Below are positions 17,350-24,992 of a stretch of 64,000 nt of DNA, piece after piece (the stretch's first letter is position 1; every line of letters starts with the position of its first letter). The position numbers and the translations under genes are program-made. The DNA is from Flavobacterium eburneipallidum (GTDB lineage: Bacteria; Bacteroidota; Bacteroidia; Flavobacteriales; Flavobacteriaceae). The stretch lies in assembly GCF_027111355.2 (NCBI RefSeq), contig NZ_CP114291.2, forward strand, positions 2,418,001 through 2,482,000, given 5' to 3'. A model generated the notes under the pieces. That model had not been told where the DNA came from. It saw only the letters and a list, made by a program, of their open reading frames with translations, and ran no database searches.

Positions 17350-17783
17350 TTTTTCTCCAATGAATGAATTAACTGTATATAATCTGTTGCTGAAATGTTT
17401 TTGAAACCAGTCATTCCAATCACTTTTCCTGTTTTATCCAAAAGAATCACCAAGGGAAAACTACCATTTCGATTGTATTTTTCCGCCAATTTATTATTCG
17501 ATTCTGTTTGTTCGACTGACAACTGATTGGCTTTCTTTTTAGGAAAATCAGCTTTATAAATCACCCAGTTTTTTTCGGATTCCGATTTGAATGCTTCCGA
17601 TTTCCAAACAGCATTATCTAATTTGATGCAAGGTGCGCACCAATCTGATCCTGAAAATACAAGAAGAATATTTTTATTTTCATTTACAGCTTCTTTTTTA
17701 GCTTCATCAAAATTACTTTTCCAATCTTGAGAAAAACTGGAACTACTAATAAAAACAAGCAGAATAATACAAATTTTTTTCAT
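17346..17783 (-). CDS. Exported thioredoxin-family protein
   Basis: This 145-aa protein has a signal peptide (residues 1-18, ending SSFSQ) and a thioredoxin fold. The active site is SDWCAPC (C49/C52), the family cis-Pro region is NGSFPLVILLD, and the helix SATDYIQLIHSLEKK closes the fold. It belongs to the DUF255/thioredoxin_7-like group of periplasmic disulfide proteins. It is the first gene of the operon that continues with ApbE, DUF4266, DUF3570 and the two-component system, and overlaps apbE by 4 nt. It may keep the Cys residues of DUF4266 reduced, which is inference. Confidence 0.88.
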   Translation of the reverse strand: MKKICIILLVFISSSSFSQDWKSNFDEAKKEAVNENKNILLVFSGSDWCAPCIKLDNAVWKSEAFKSESEKNWVIYKADFPKKKANQLSVEQTESNNKLAEKYNRNGSFPLVILLDKTGKVIGMTGFKNISATDYIQLIHSLEKK

Positions 17784-17830
17784 TGATTTATGTTTTAAAA
17801 ATTAAGAACAATTTTCTTTATTTTAAAACA

Positions 17831-17892
17831 CAAAAATAGAATATAAAGTATGGAGCAAAATGTCAGAAACAGAAACTTAAGCCAATATTAAG
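17831..17892 (-). promoter_or_regulatory. Promoter and CTTAAG-type repeats upstream of the thioredoxin/ApbE/two-component operon
   Basis: On the minus strand a TATTTTTG box (17831-17838) matches TAnnTTTG and is identical to the box of the RND operon. Upstream are CTTAAG at 17876 and ATTAAG at 17887, exactly 11 nt apart, as in the array ahead of the RND operon. This suggests shared control by the same response regulator. Only two repeats are visible here. Confidence 0.5.
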
Positions 17893-17937
17893 TTTGAAAT
17901 AGCAGACTAAATAAACTGAAATTGAGTTCTTTTTGTA

Positions 17938-19965
17938 CTACAACATCCCATTGTATTTTCGAACAAACCACTCCGAAGTTAGTGTAATGGCTATTAAAAT
18001 CAACAACCAAACCCAATCAATTAAAGGTGTTTTGGTTAGGATTTCTTTTTGAATGGCTTTGTAATTTTCGTCTTCCAAAAGCGATTTGATTAAAACATTC
18101 ACTTGGTTTGGATAATAAATTTTTCCTTGAGTTTGTGTTGCCAATTGATTCAATTTTTCGACATCGGGATTAACGAATTGTTTTTCGATATTAAAATCCA
18201 GAATTTCAAAATGACCTGAATAACTGGTTTTCGAATTCAATTCTTTTACCGAAAAATTATAACCACCTGCCGAAAGTCCGTCCAAATTGACTTTAAAAGA
18301 ATTATTACCTTTTAGTAAATCGTAATTTTTGGTTTGCTTGGTTTTTATATTGGTTACCGAAATCGTCAAGCGAGCCTTTTCATCAAATTCGTAGTTTTTA
18401 TTGAAATAAGAAGCTGTAATTTCGATGGCTTCTCCCGAATTATAAAAACTTTCGTGATTGACCGCCAAGGATTTTTTGGAATCATTAGATGCCAAAAACT
18501 GAATAATTTTATCCACAAAAACATCGTATTTTCCGAAAGACTGATGGTCAAGATGAAATTGAATACGCCATTTCCAACTATTCTCTCCCAAAAGAAAAGC
18601 AGAACGTTTGCCTTGATTTTCGGCAAAAGCCAACAAAGGTGAATTAGTTGCTATATTTCTAATTTTGGAAGAAAGCAAAGTAGAAACCGTTCCATTTGTA
18701 GTTATCGTTCCAAAAGGATTTTGCAGTGGAGGAAAATTTTCGAAACCTAAATTATCCATGGCAAAAAGAGTAAACTGCGAATTAAATTCGGCTAAATAAT
18801 CCTCTTTTTGACTGCTCATTTTGAAAACCAAATTGTTTTGTTGTTGGTTCAAAAAATTGAAATCCGTGCTATTTCCAGTAATAATAAAAGTATTAATTCC
18901 AGCTACTTTATTCTTTTCAAAAACCGACTTAAATTCATTTGTCGGCTGATACAGGATTAAAATATTATAATCTTGTAATAAATTGATTAAGTTAGGTTTA
19001 AGAACACTTACTTTGCGCTGTACATTAGTTTCAATAGCACGTTTCAAAGCACCCAAATCGGGATGATTTATAGCCGAAACAATGGCAATATTTGTCTTTT
19101 GATCGATGACTTCAACCGCAAAATTTTTGGTGTTATTATAAGTATTTTTCTCTTTTTGGTTAGAAGAAATGGTCGCTTTAAAAACTTGTATTCCTACTTT
19201 GTCTGCAGGAAGCAAAACGTTTAAAATCACCGATTTTTTGGATTGAGAAAAAGAAACCGTTTGCTTACTCAAAACCGAATTCCCTTGCGAAATACGAAAA
19301 TCAGCCGTTACATTTTTGTTTCCCGAATAATTCAAAAATACTTCTACAGGAAATTTATTTTTCTGAAAAGCATATTTATTGACGTTTAATTGACTCACTT
19401 TTAAGTCTAAAAATTTAGTTGTATCACCAACAACTAAAGGATAAACCTTGTTGTTTGCATCAAAAGAATACACATAATCATTCCCCGAAGTTTGATTTCC
19501 ATCCGTAATCAAAACCGTTGGAAAAGTGGTGTTCTTATAAATACTTTTCAAACTTTTGGCAACTTCATCCAGATTGGTTTGCGTTCCTTTGAAATCAAAT
19601 TCCTCCGATTGTTGAAATTCACTGTCAAATTGATAGGATTGCAAATCAAATTTTTCCTGCAATTCTTTGTTTTGAGAAAGTTTTTTATACAATTCTAAAG
19701 CTGTTTCTTTAGATTTTAAATCAGCAATAGAACTCGAATTATCTACTACAACAGGCAAAGGTGTTTTGATAGTTTCCAATGTTTTTCGGGTCATTATTGG
19801 ATTAATCAACAACAATAATATTCCGAAAATGGATAAAAAACGTAAAAAAGCCAAAACCAAGTTCAGTTTCGACTTGGTTTTGGCTTTATAATAATATTGA
19901 AAAAATGACAAACCGCCTGCTATTAATAAAGAAAGTAATAATAATAGAATCGTGTTTGTTGTCAT
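17938..19965 (-). CDS. Membrane protein with von Willebrand A-like domain
   Basis: This 675-aa protein has two N-terminal TM helices (about residues 4-22 and 37-58). Then comes a VWA-like domain with a MIDAS-type DNSSS motif (in VVVDNSSSI, near residue 75). A long extracytoplasmic region of Ig-like beta modules follows, and a C-terminal TM (WVWLLILIAITLTSEWFV) is next to a basic tail. The layout resembles Bacteroidota proteins loosely related to BatA/BatB and glutamine amidotransferase-like VWA proteins. It is monocistronic as far as I can see. Its function is unknown; VWA domains generally mediate metal-dependent protein contacts. Confidence 0.78.
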   Translation of the reverse strand: MTTNTILLLLLSLLIAGGLSFFQYYYKAKTKSKLNLVLAFLRFLSIFGILLLLINPIMTRKTLETIKTPLPVVVDNSSSIADLKSKETALELYKKLSQNKELQEKFDLQSYQFDSEFQQSEEFDFKGTQTNLDEVAKSLKSIYKNTTFPTVLITDGNQTSGNDYVYSFDANNKVYPLVVGDTTKFLDLKVSQLNVNKYAFQKNKFPVEVFLNYSGNKNVTADFRISQGNSVLSKQTVSFSQSKKSVILNVLLPADKVGIQVFKATISSNQKEKNTYNNTKNFAVEVIDQKTNIAIVSAINHPDLGALKRAIETNVQRKVSVLKPNLINLLQDYNILILYQPTNEFKSVFEKNKVAGINTFIITGNSTDFNFLNQQQNNLVFKMSSQKEDYLAEFNSQFTLFAMDNLGFENFPPLQNPFGTITTNGTVSTLLSSKIRNIATNSPLLAFAENQGKRSAFLLGENSWKWRIQFHLDHQSFGKYDVFVDKIIQFLASNDSKKSLAVNHESFYNSGEAIEITASYFNKNYEFDEKARLTISVTNIKTKQTKNYDLLKGNNSFKVNLDGLSAGGYNFSVKELNSKTSYSGHFEILDFNIEKQFVNPDVEKLNQLATQTQGKIYYPNQVNVLIKSLLEDENYKAIQKEILTKTPLIDWVWLLILIAITLTSEWFVRKYNGML

Positions 19966-19974
19966 GTTTTTAGT

Positions 19975-20025
19975 ATTCAGCGTTCAGTATTCAGTGTTCA
20001 GTTGATTACTGAATACTGAACACTG
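19975..20025. repeat. CAGTATTCAG/CAGTGTTCAG direct and inverted repeats
   Basis: Several copies of a TTCAGT-type unit form two alternative hairpins. One is ttcagtattcagt (19983-19995) with actgaatactgaa (20008-20020). The other is cagtgttcagt (19992-20002) with actgaacactg (20015-20025). A related unit reappears after kdsC near 58546. It lies between fabG and the VWA gene. Confidence 0.7.
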
Positions 20026-20035
20026 CTAACTTTTT

Positions 20036-20782
20036 TTAAGTAAGCATTCCTCCGCAAACGTTCAAGACTTGCCCTGTAACGTAAGCACTCATATCTGATG
20101 CCAAGAAAAGACAAGCATTGGCAACATCTTCAGTTGTTCCGCCACGTTTCAATGGAATTCCTTCTCTCCAACCTTTTACTACATCTTCGCTTAATTTAGC
20201 TGTCATCTCCGTTTCAATAAATCCAGGAGCAATGGCGTTGCAACGAATGTTACGAGAACCTAATTCTAATGCTACTGATTTTGTAAATCCAATCGCACCT
20301 GCTTTTGAAGCAGCATAATTGGTTTGACCTGCATTTCCAGAAACCCCAACAACAGAACTAATATTGATAATGGATCCAGCACGTTGTTTCAAAAACGTTT
20401 TTTGAATCGCTTTGGTCATATTGAAAACCGATTTCAAATTTACATCAATTACTTGATCAAAATCCGCTTCGGACATACGCATCAACAAGTTGTCTTTCGT
20501 AATTCCAGCATTGTTGATTAAAATATCTACAGTTCCAAATTCAGCTAAAACAGCATCAACAAAAGTTTGCGCTTCGTTAAAATCAGCCGCATTTGATTGG
20601 TATCCTTTGGCTTTGACGCCCAAAGCATTCAATTCATTTTCCAATGCCAAAGCAGATTCTACAGATGAACTATAGGTAAACGCTACATTGGCTCCGTGTT
20701 TTGCAAAAACTTCTGCGATTCCTCTTCCGATTCCACGACTTGCGCCAGTGATGATGGCTACTTTTCCTTCAAGTAATTTCAT
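20036..20782 (-). CDS. fabG: 3-oxoacyl-[acyl-carrier-protein] reductase
   Basis: This 248-aa short-chain dehydrogenase catalyses the NADPH-dependent reduction of 3-ketoacyl-ACP in fatty acid elongation. The cofactor motif is TGASRGIGRG near the N-terminus, and NNAG lies at about 88-91. The catalytic Ser is in NISSVVG and the Tyr/Lys pair in TNYAASKAG. The C-terminal VTGQVLNVCGGM is typical of FabG. It has its own well-formed promoter (20817-20847), whose -33 element shares bases with the terminator of the gene upstream. Confidence 0.95.
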   Translation of the reverse strand: MKLLEGKVAIITGASRGIGRGIAEVFAKHGANVAFTYSSSVESALALENELNALGVKAKGYQSNAADFNEAQTFVDAVLAEFGTVDILINNAGITKDNLLMRMSEADFDQVIDVNLKSVFNMTKAIQKTFLKQRAGSIINISSVVGVSGNAGQTNYAASKAGAIGFTKSVALELGSRNIRCNAIAPGFIETEMTAKLSEDVVKGWREGIPLKRGGTTEDVANACLFLASDMSAYVTGQVLNVCGGMLT

Positions 20783-20816
20783 ATTATGATTTGATTTTTT
20801 ATTTCTAATTGAATTT

Positions 20817-20847
20817 CAAATATAGGCATAATGTATTTCGTGCCAAA
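20817..20847 (-). promoter_or_regulatory. fabG promoter
   Basis: On the minus strand, TTTG (20844-20847), a 19-nt spacer and TATATTTG (20817-20824) match the Bacteroidota consensus fully. The predicted transcription start is near 20811, about 30 nt before the fabG ATG. The TTTG lies inside the T-tract of the upstream terminator. Confidence 0.75.
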
Positions 20848-20877
20848 AAAAATGCCCAACGAATTACGTGGGCATTT
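20845..20877 (-). terminator. Rho-independent terminator of the 142-aa gene
   Basis: On the minus strand, a 9-bp stem (AAATGCCCA / TGGGCATTT; arms 20869-20877 and 20850-20858) is followed by a run of eight T. It lies about 23 bp beyond the stop of the gene ending at 20900. Confidence 0.88.
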
Positions 20878-20899
20878 CAATTATTTTAGAATTTAGGAT

Positions 20900-21328
20900 T
20901 TAGAAAGCCACATTCCATCTTGGTAATTTTGCGTTTTCGTCCAAGAAATTTTGTAGAATTTGTCCTTCCAAGAAAGTTGGGATTACTTTATTCTTGTCGT
21001 TGAAAGTTTCATACCAAGCCACTTCTAGTAATGAAATATTTTCCAATTTCATTTGCGCTGGCCAAGAATATTTACGCCCTGTTTTTGCAAATTGGTGTCC
21101 ATTTACAATCTTGTCATACAAACCACCGTTTTTGCTTTTCAAAGTTCCGTCGTTTTGCACAGTTCCAGTAGAACCTACCATAATCAATTCTTTTTCTTCA
21201 CCTTCAACGGCATAAACCAAGAAGATTCCGTTTCCAGTTTCTGGCGCATTACACACTTCCTCTAAACTATCGTCAACTGAAAAAGTAAATTGATTTTGAA
21301 CTTTAATTTTTTTTAATTCTTTATACAT
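20900..21328 (-). CDS. Conserved small protein, degenerate GIY-YIG-like
   Basis: This 142-aa cytoplasmic protein is not firmly recognised. The order of features recalls a GIY-YIG nuclease domain: a hydrophobic strand GIFLVYAVEGEEKELIMVGST (compare GIYxI...YIGST), then GGLYDKIVNGHQF, where helix and His would follow. A late Glu in PTFLEGQILQNFL corresponds to the catalytic Glu. The GIY and YIG triplets themselves are not conserved (GIF, MVG). I prefer the ATG at 21326-21328, because the upstream ATG at 21344-21346 lies within the terminator stem of the preceding sucD gene. It has its own strong terminator. Confidence 0.6.
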   Translation of the reverse strand: MYKELKKIKVQNQFTFSVDDSLEEVCNAPETGNGIFLVYAVEGEEKELIMVGSTGTVQNDGTLKSKNGGLYDKIVNGHQFAKTGRKYSWPAQMKLENISLLEVAWYETFNDKNKVIPTFLEGQILQNFLDENAKLPRWNVAF

Positions 21329-21344
21329 TTTATATTTATTAATC

Positions 21345-21374
21345 AAAATGCCTCACTATTTGGTGAGGCATTTT
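21345..21374 (-). terminator. sucD terminator
   Basis: A perfect 12-bp stem (aaaatgcctcac at 21345-21356, gtgaggcatttt at 21363-21374) with a 6-nt loop lies about 30 bp after the sucD stop. Followed on the minus strand by TTTTGATT, it is a likely intrinsic terminator and rules out the farther start of the next gene. Confidence 0.82.
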
Positions 21375-21405
21375 GGATTATGTTATTTAAAACATTGGAA
21401 TTTAA

Positions 21406-22278
21406 CTATCCCAATACTTCTTTTACTTTTTTACCAATTTCTGCAGGAGAGTCAACCACGTGGATTCCACATTCTCTCATGATGCGTTTTTTAGCTTCAG
21501 CTGTATCGTCAGCACCACCAACAATTGCACCTGCGTGACCCATTGTTCTTCCTTTTGGAGCAGTTTCACCAGCAATAAACCCGATAACTGGTTTGCGGTT
21601 TCCATCCGCTTTTACCCATTTAGCAGCATCAGCTTCAAGTTGCCCTCCAATTTCACCAATCATGATGATTGCTTCCGTTTCTGGATCATTCATCAATAAC
21701 TCAACTGCTTCTTTAGTTGTAGTTCCAATGATTGGATCTCCACCAATTCCGATAGCTGTTGTAATTCCTAATCCTTGTTTTACTACTTGGTCAGCAGCTT
21801 CATACGTTAAAGTTCCTGATTTAGAAACGATACCAACAGTTCCTTTTTTGAAAACGAAACCAGGCATAATACCTACTTTAGCTTCACCTGGAGTAATGAC
21901 TCCTGGACAGTTTGGTCCGATTAATCTAGAATTTCTTTGTTTAACATAATTGTTGGCTTTGATCATATCAGCAACAGGAATTCCTTCAGTGATAGCTATA
22001 ATTACTTTGATTCCAGCATCAGCAGCTTCCATAATTGCATCGGCAGCAAAAGCTGGTGGTACAAAAATAATGGTTGTATCAGCACCTGCTTGATCTACTG
22101 CTTCTTTTACAGTATTAAAAACAGGACGATCCAAGTGAGTAGATCCTCCTTTTCCTGGAGTAACACCACCAACAACGTTTGTACCATACTCAATCATTTG
22201 AGAGGCGTGGAAAGTACCTTCACTTCCTGTGAATCCTTGAACAATAATTTTGGAATCTTTATTAACTAAAACACTCAT
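21406..22278 (-). CDS. sucD: Succinate-CoA ligase subunit alpha
   Basis: This 290-aa subunit is the CoA-binding and phosphohistidine-carrying half of succinyl-CoA synthetase in the TCA cycle. The CoA-binding Rossmann segment is [30 protein letters not shown] and [10 protein letters not shown] follow, and the phosphorylated His is in [10 protein letters not shown]. The length is standard. The beta subunit is not in the window; separation of sucC and sucD is common in Flavobacteria. A TACTTTTG box lies 38-45 bp upstream. Confidence 0.96.
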   Translation of the reverse strand: MSVLVNKDSKIIVQGFTGSEGTFHASQMIEYGTNVVGGVTPGKGGSTHLDRPVFNTVKEAVDQAGADTTIIFVPPAFAADAIMEAADAGIKVIIAITEGIPVADMIKANNYVKQRNSRLIGPNCPGVITPGEAKVGIMPGFVFKKGTVGIVSKSGTLTYEAADQVVKQGLGITTAIGIGGDPIIGTTTKEAVELLMNDPETEAIIMIGEIGGQLEADAAKWVKADGNRKPVIGFIAGETAPKGRTMGHAGAIVGGADDTAEAKKRIMRECGIHVVDSPAEIGKKVKEVLG

Positions 22279-22315
22279 GATATATTTTTTTATGTGGTTT
22301 TTAAAATTTGTGTTG

Positions 22316-22323
22316 CAAAAGTA
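22316..22323 (-). promoter_or_regulatory. Putative -7 box of sucD
   Basis: TACTTTTG on the minus strand matches TAnnTTTG and lies about 40 nt before the sucD ATG. I find no good TTTG element at the expected distance upstream, so the call rests on the -7 box only. Confidence 0.4.
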
Positions 22324-22483
22324 TAAAATTGTAAACAGTAATCTGTATTGATTTTTTAGTATTTTATAATAAAATTGTTATAATTGGCTTATTCGATTAA
22401 TCTCGAAATAATTTATCAGCTCAAATTTATCAAATTACTAATAGAATTGATTCTGAAATTTATTTAAAGAAAACTATTGCCTT

Positions 22484-23413
22484 TTATTTCAATTGATTTT
22501 GAATTTCGGGTATTTTTTTCAAATTTGCCAATTGTTTTAAAAACTCTCTCGATTCCTGTGCTGGATTTCCATTATAAACTTTATTTCCTGGGTGCGATTT
22601 GGTTACGCCTGCTTGAGCCAAAAATACTGCTTTTGACCCAATAGTAATTCCGCTTGTTACACCAACTTGTCCCCAAAGTGTCACTTCGTCTTCGATAATC
22701 ACACAGCCTGCAATTCCGGTTTGTGAGGCTATTAGGCATTTTTTACCAATGACGGTATCATGACCAACGTGTACCTGATTGTCAATTTTAGTACCTTCGC
22801 CAATAGTAGTATCCCCTGTAACTCCTTTGTCTATGGTACAGAGTGCTCCGATACCAACATTATTTTCTATCACTACACGACCTCCTGAAACTAACTGATC
22901 AAAGCCATCAGGACGTTTTTTATAATAAAAAGCGTCAGCACCAAGTATGGTTCCTGCATGAATAATAACATTATCGCCAATTATGGTGTGGTCATATATA
23001 GATACATTAGAATGAATCAGACAATTTTTACCAATAATAACGTTGTTTCCAACAAAAGAATTAGGCTGAATTATGGTTCCCTCTCCTATTTTTGCAGAAG
23101 CTGAAATAGCAACATTTGAAGACTGAAAGGGTTTAAAATGTTTGGTTAAAATATTAAAATCCCGAAATGGGTCATCAGAAATTAACAAAGCTTTTCCTTG
23201 TGGACAGTCCACATTTTTGTTTATCAAAATGATTGTTGCCGCAGAATTTAATGCTTTGTCATAATATTTGGGATGATCTACAAAGACAATATCACCTGGC
23301 TCTACCACATGAATTTCGTTCATTCCAGACACCAAAAAATCAGCATCACCAACATATTCACAGTTGATGATGCTTGCTATTTCTTGTAAGGTTTGTATTT
23401 GAGAAAATTTCAT
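22484..23413 (-). CDS. LpxD-like UDP-3-O-acyl-glucosamine N-acyltransferase paralogue
   Basis: This 309-aa left-handed beta-helix acyltransferase has an N-terminal LpxD-type uridine-binding domain (to about residue 95). A long hexapeptide-repeat domain follows ([19 protein letters not shown] and onwards). The putative catalytic His is in [12 protein letters not shown]. The C-terminal helix is short ([17 protein letters not shown]). It is the second LpxD-type protein in the block; the one at 26374-27420 looks like the canonical enzyme. This copy, next to efp, may act on another nucleotide sugar or with a different acyl chain. The family assignment is sure, but the substrate is not. Confidence 0.85.
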   Translation of the reverse strand: MKFSQIQTLQEIASIINCEYVGDADFLVSGMNEIHVVEPGDIVFVDHPKYYDKALNSAATIILINKNVDCPQGKALLISDDPFRDFNILTKHFKPFQSSNVAISASAKIGEGTIIQPNSFVGNNVIIGKNCLIHSNVSIYDHTIIGDNVIIHAGTILGADAFYYKKRPDGFDQLVSGGRVVIENNVGIGALCTIDKGVTGDTTIGEGTKIDNQVHVGHDTVIGKKCLIASQTGIAGCVIIEDEVTLWGQVGVTSGITIGSKAVFLAQAGVTKSHPGNKVYNGNPAQESREFLKQLANLKKIPEIQNQLK

Positions 23414-23429
23414 AAACTTCTAGGTTTTG

Positions 23430-23462
23430 CAATCTAAAATTCTGCAATCTAAATTCTAAAAT
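23430..23462. repeat. AATCTAAA-rich repeat tract
   Basis: Imperfect tandem units of the type AATCTAAAATTCTG and AATCTAAATTCTAAAATT fill the gap between efp and the lpxD paralogue. Similar tracts on the same strand occur at 33438-33470 and 58611-58680. Confidence 0.7.
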
Positions 23463-24029
23463 TTACTCTTTAACACGCTCCATGTAACTTCCTGAAGCTG
23501 TGTCAATTTTGATTTTATCTCCTTCGTTGATAAATAAAGGAACGTTTACAGTAGCTCCAGTTTCAACTGTAGCAGGTTTTGTAGCATTGGTTGCTGTATT
23601 TCCTTTTACTCCTGGTTCAGTATAAGTCACTTCTAAAATCACAGATGATGCCATATCAACAGATAATGGTAAATCGGTTTCTGTATTAATTTGAATCATT
23701 ACATTTTCTCCTTCTTTTAATAAATCTGGAGAATCCAAAACATTTCTATTTAATGTAATTTGTTCAAAAGTTTCAGCATTCATAAAATGAAATTCATCTC
23801 CTTCTGGATATAAAAATTGAAAAGTGTGAGTTTCTACACGAACGGTATCAATTTTATGACCTGCAGAAAAGGTATTGTCTAATACTTTACCATTAGTCAA
23901 TGATTTTAATTTGGTTCTAACAAAAGCAGGTCCTTTTCCTGGTTTTACGTGAAGAAATTCAATGATCTTGTAGATATCGTGATTGTGCTTAATGCAAAGT
24001 CCGTTTTTAATGTCTGATGTTGATGCCAT
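23463..24029 (-). CDS. efp: Elongation factor P
   Basis: This 188-aa translation factor rescues ribosomes stalled at polyproline stretches. The three OB-like domains are present. The tip of domain I carries VKPGKGPAFVRTK, with the Lys that is the usual modification site, and the C-terminus reads GDKIKIDTASGSYMERVKE. I chose the ATG at 24027-24029 (MASTSDIKNG), which gives the family's standard length. A longer in-frame ATG upstream only translates the repeat sequence between efp and lpxA. It lies inside the lipid A gene block. Confidence 0.95.
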   Translation of the reverse strand: MASTSDIKNGLCIKHNHDIYKIIEFLHVKPGKGPAFVRTKLKSLTNGKVLDNTFSAGHKIDTVRVETHTFQFLYPEGDEFHFMNAETFEQITLNRNVLDSPDLLKEGENVMIQINTETDLPLSVDMASSVILEVTYTEPGVKGNTATNATKPATVETGATVNVPLFINEGDKIKIDTASGSYMERVKE

Positions 24030-24055
24030 TTGAATGTTTATTTGTTTATGCGTTA

Positions 24056-24126
24056 AATCGGTTATTTGTTTATTTGCTAAATCGGTTAATTGTTTTCCGA
24101 ATAAACGAATAAACAAATAACCGATT
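24056..24126. repeat. 19-bp perfect inverted repeat between efp and lpxA
   Basis: The arms aatcggttatttgtttatt (24056-24074) and aataaacaaataaccgatt (24108-24126) are perfectly complementary across a 33-nt loop. The loop itself contains a further diverged copy of the unit. A similar, shorter structure lies between lpxA and lpxC. Confidence 0.8.
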
Positions 24127-24136
24127 CAACTTTTAT

Positions 24137-24922
24137 TTATGAATTTCCAGTATAGCCTTTCATAATTCCTCTGGATGAATTTCTGATAAAATCCAATATT
24201 TCGTCACGTTCAGGAGTTGCTTCCATTTCTGCTTCGATGATACCAATGGCTTGAGTAGTATTGTAATTCTTTTGATATAAAATTCTATAAATATCTTGTA
24301 TTTCTCTGATTTTTTCAGGAGTAAATCCGCGTCTTCTCAATCCAATCGAATTGATTCCAACATAAGACAAAGGTTCTTTTGCTGCTTTAGTAAATGGCGG
24401 CACGTCTTTTCTTAACAAAGAACCTCCCGAAATCATTGCGTGATCACCAATACTAATAAACTGGTGAATAGCCGATAACCCGCCAATAACAGCATAATTA
24501 CCAACAGTTACGTGTCCTCCTAAAAGAACTCCGTTTACTATAATGGCATTGTCACCAATATGACAGTCGTGAGCAATATGAGCAGCTGCCATAATCAGAC
24601 AGTTGTTTCCAATTACGGTTTGTCCTGAAGCGATAGTTCCTCTATTGATCGTAACACATTCACGAATCGTACAGTTATCCCCTATGATTGCTAAAGAATC
24701 TTCTCCTCCAAATTTTAAATCTTGAGGAACTGCAGAGATTACTGCTCCTGGAAATATATTACAATTTTTTCCGATTCGTGCGCCTTCCATTATGGTCACG
24801 TTTGAACCTATCCAAGTTCCGTCACCTATGATTACATTATTATGAATGGTTGTAAAAGGTTCTATAACCACATTTTTTGCGATTTTTGCACCCGGATGAA
24901 CATAAGCTAATGGTTGATTCAT
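24137..24922 (-). CDS. lpxA: Acyl-ACP-UDP-N-acetylglucosamine O-acyltransferase
   Basis: This 261-aa enzyme performs the first step of lipid A synthesis, O-acylation of UDP-GlcNAc. The left-handed beta-helix has continuous hexapeptide repeats (IGDGTWIGSNVTIMEGARIG). The catalytic His lies in the IMAAAHIAHDCHIGDN segment. The C-terminal helical domain begins at GINSIGLRRRGF, a signature of LpxA. It is downstream of the lpxC/fabZ gene in the same orientation, with a hairpin between them. Confidence 0.96.
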   Translation of the reverse strand: MNQPLAYVHPGAKIAKNVVIEPFTTIHNNVIIGDGTWIGSNVTIMEGARIGKNCNIFPGAVISAVPQDLKFGGEDSLAIIGDNCTIRECVTINRGTIASGQTVIGNNCLIMAAAHIAHDCHIGDNAIIVNGVLLGGHVTVGNYAVIGGLSAIHQFISIGDHAMISGGSLLRKDVPPFTKAAKEPLSYVGINSIGLRRRGFTPEKIREIQDIYRILYQKNYNTTQAIGIIEAEMEATPERDEILDFIRNSSRGIMKGYTGNS

Positions 24923-24945
24923 TTGTTTTTGTTTAATCGTTTAAC

Positions 24946-24987
24946 TGTTTAATTGGTTAATCAAATAAACGATTAACCAATTAAACA
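24946..24987. repeat. 17-bp perfect hairpin between lpxA and lpxC/fabZ
   Basis: The arms tgtttaattggttaatc (24946-24962) and gattaaccaattaaaca (24971-24987) pair perfectly around an 8-nt loop. It resembles the TTTAAT/GGTTA-rich repeat after efp. It lies inside an apparent operon, so it may stabilise or attenuate the transcript rather than terminate it fully. Confidence 0.8.
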
Positions 24988-24992
24988 AAAAA

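Noticed and set aside
23463..24116. 217-aa form of elongation factor P
   Set aside because: The extra 29 residues only translate the tandem and inverted repeat DNA. The 188-aa form has the standard EF-P length and start.
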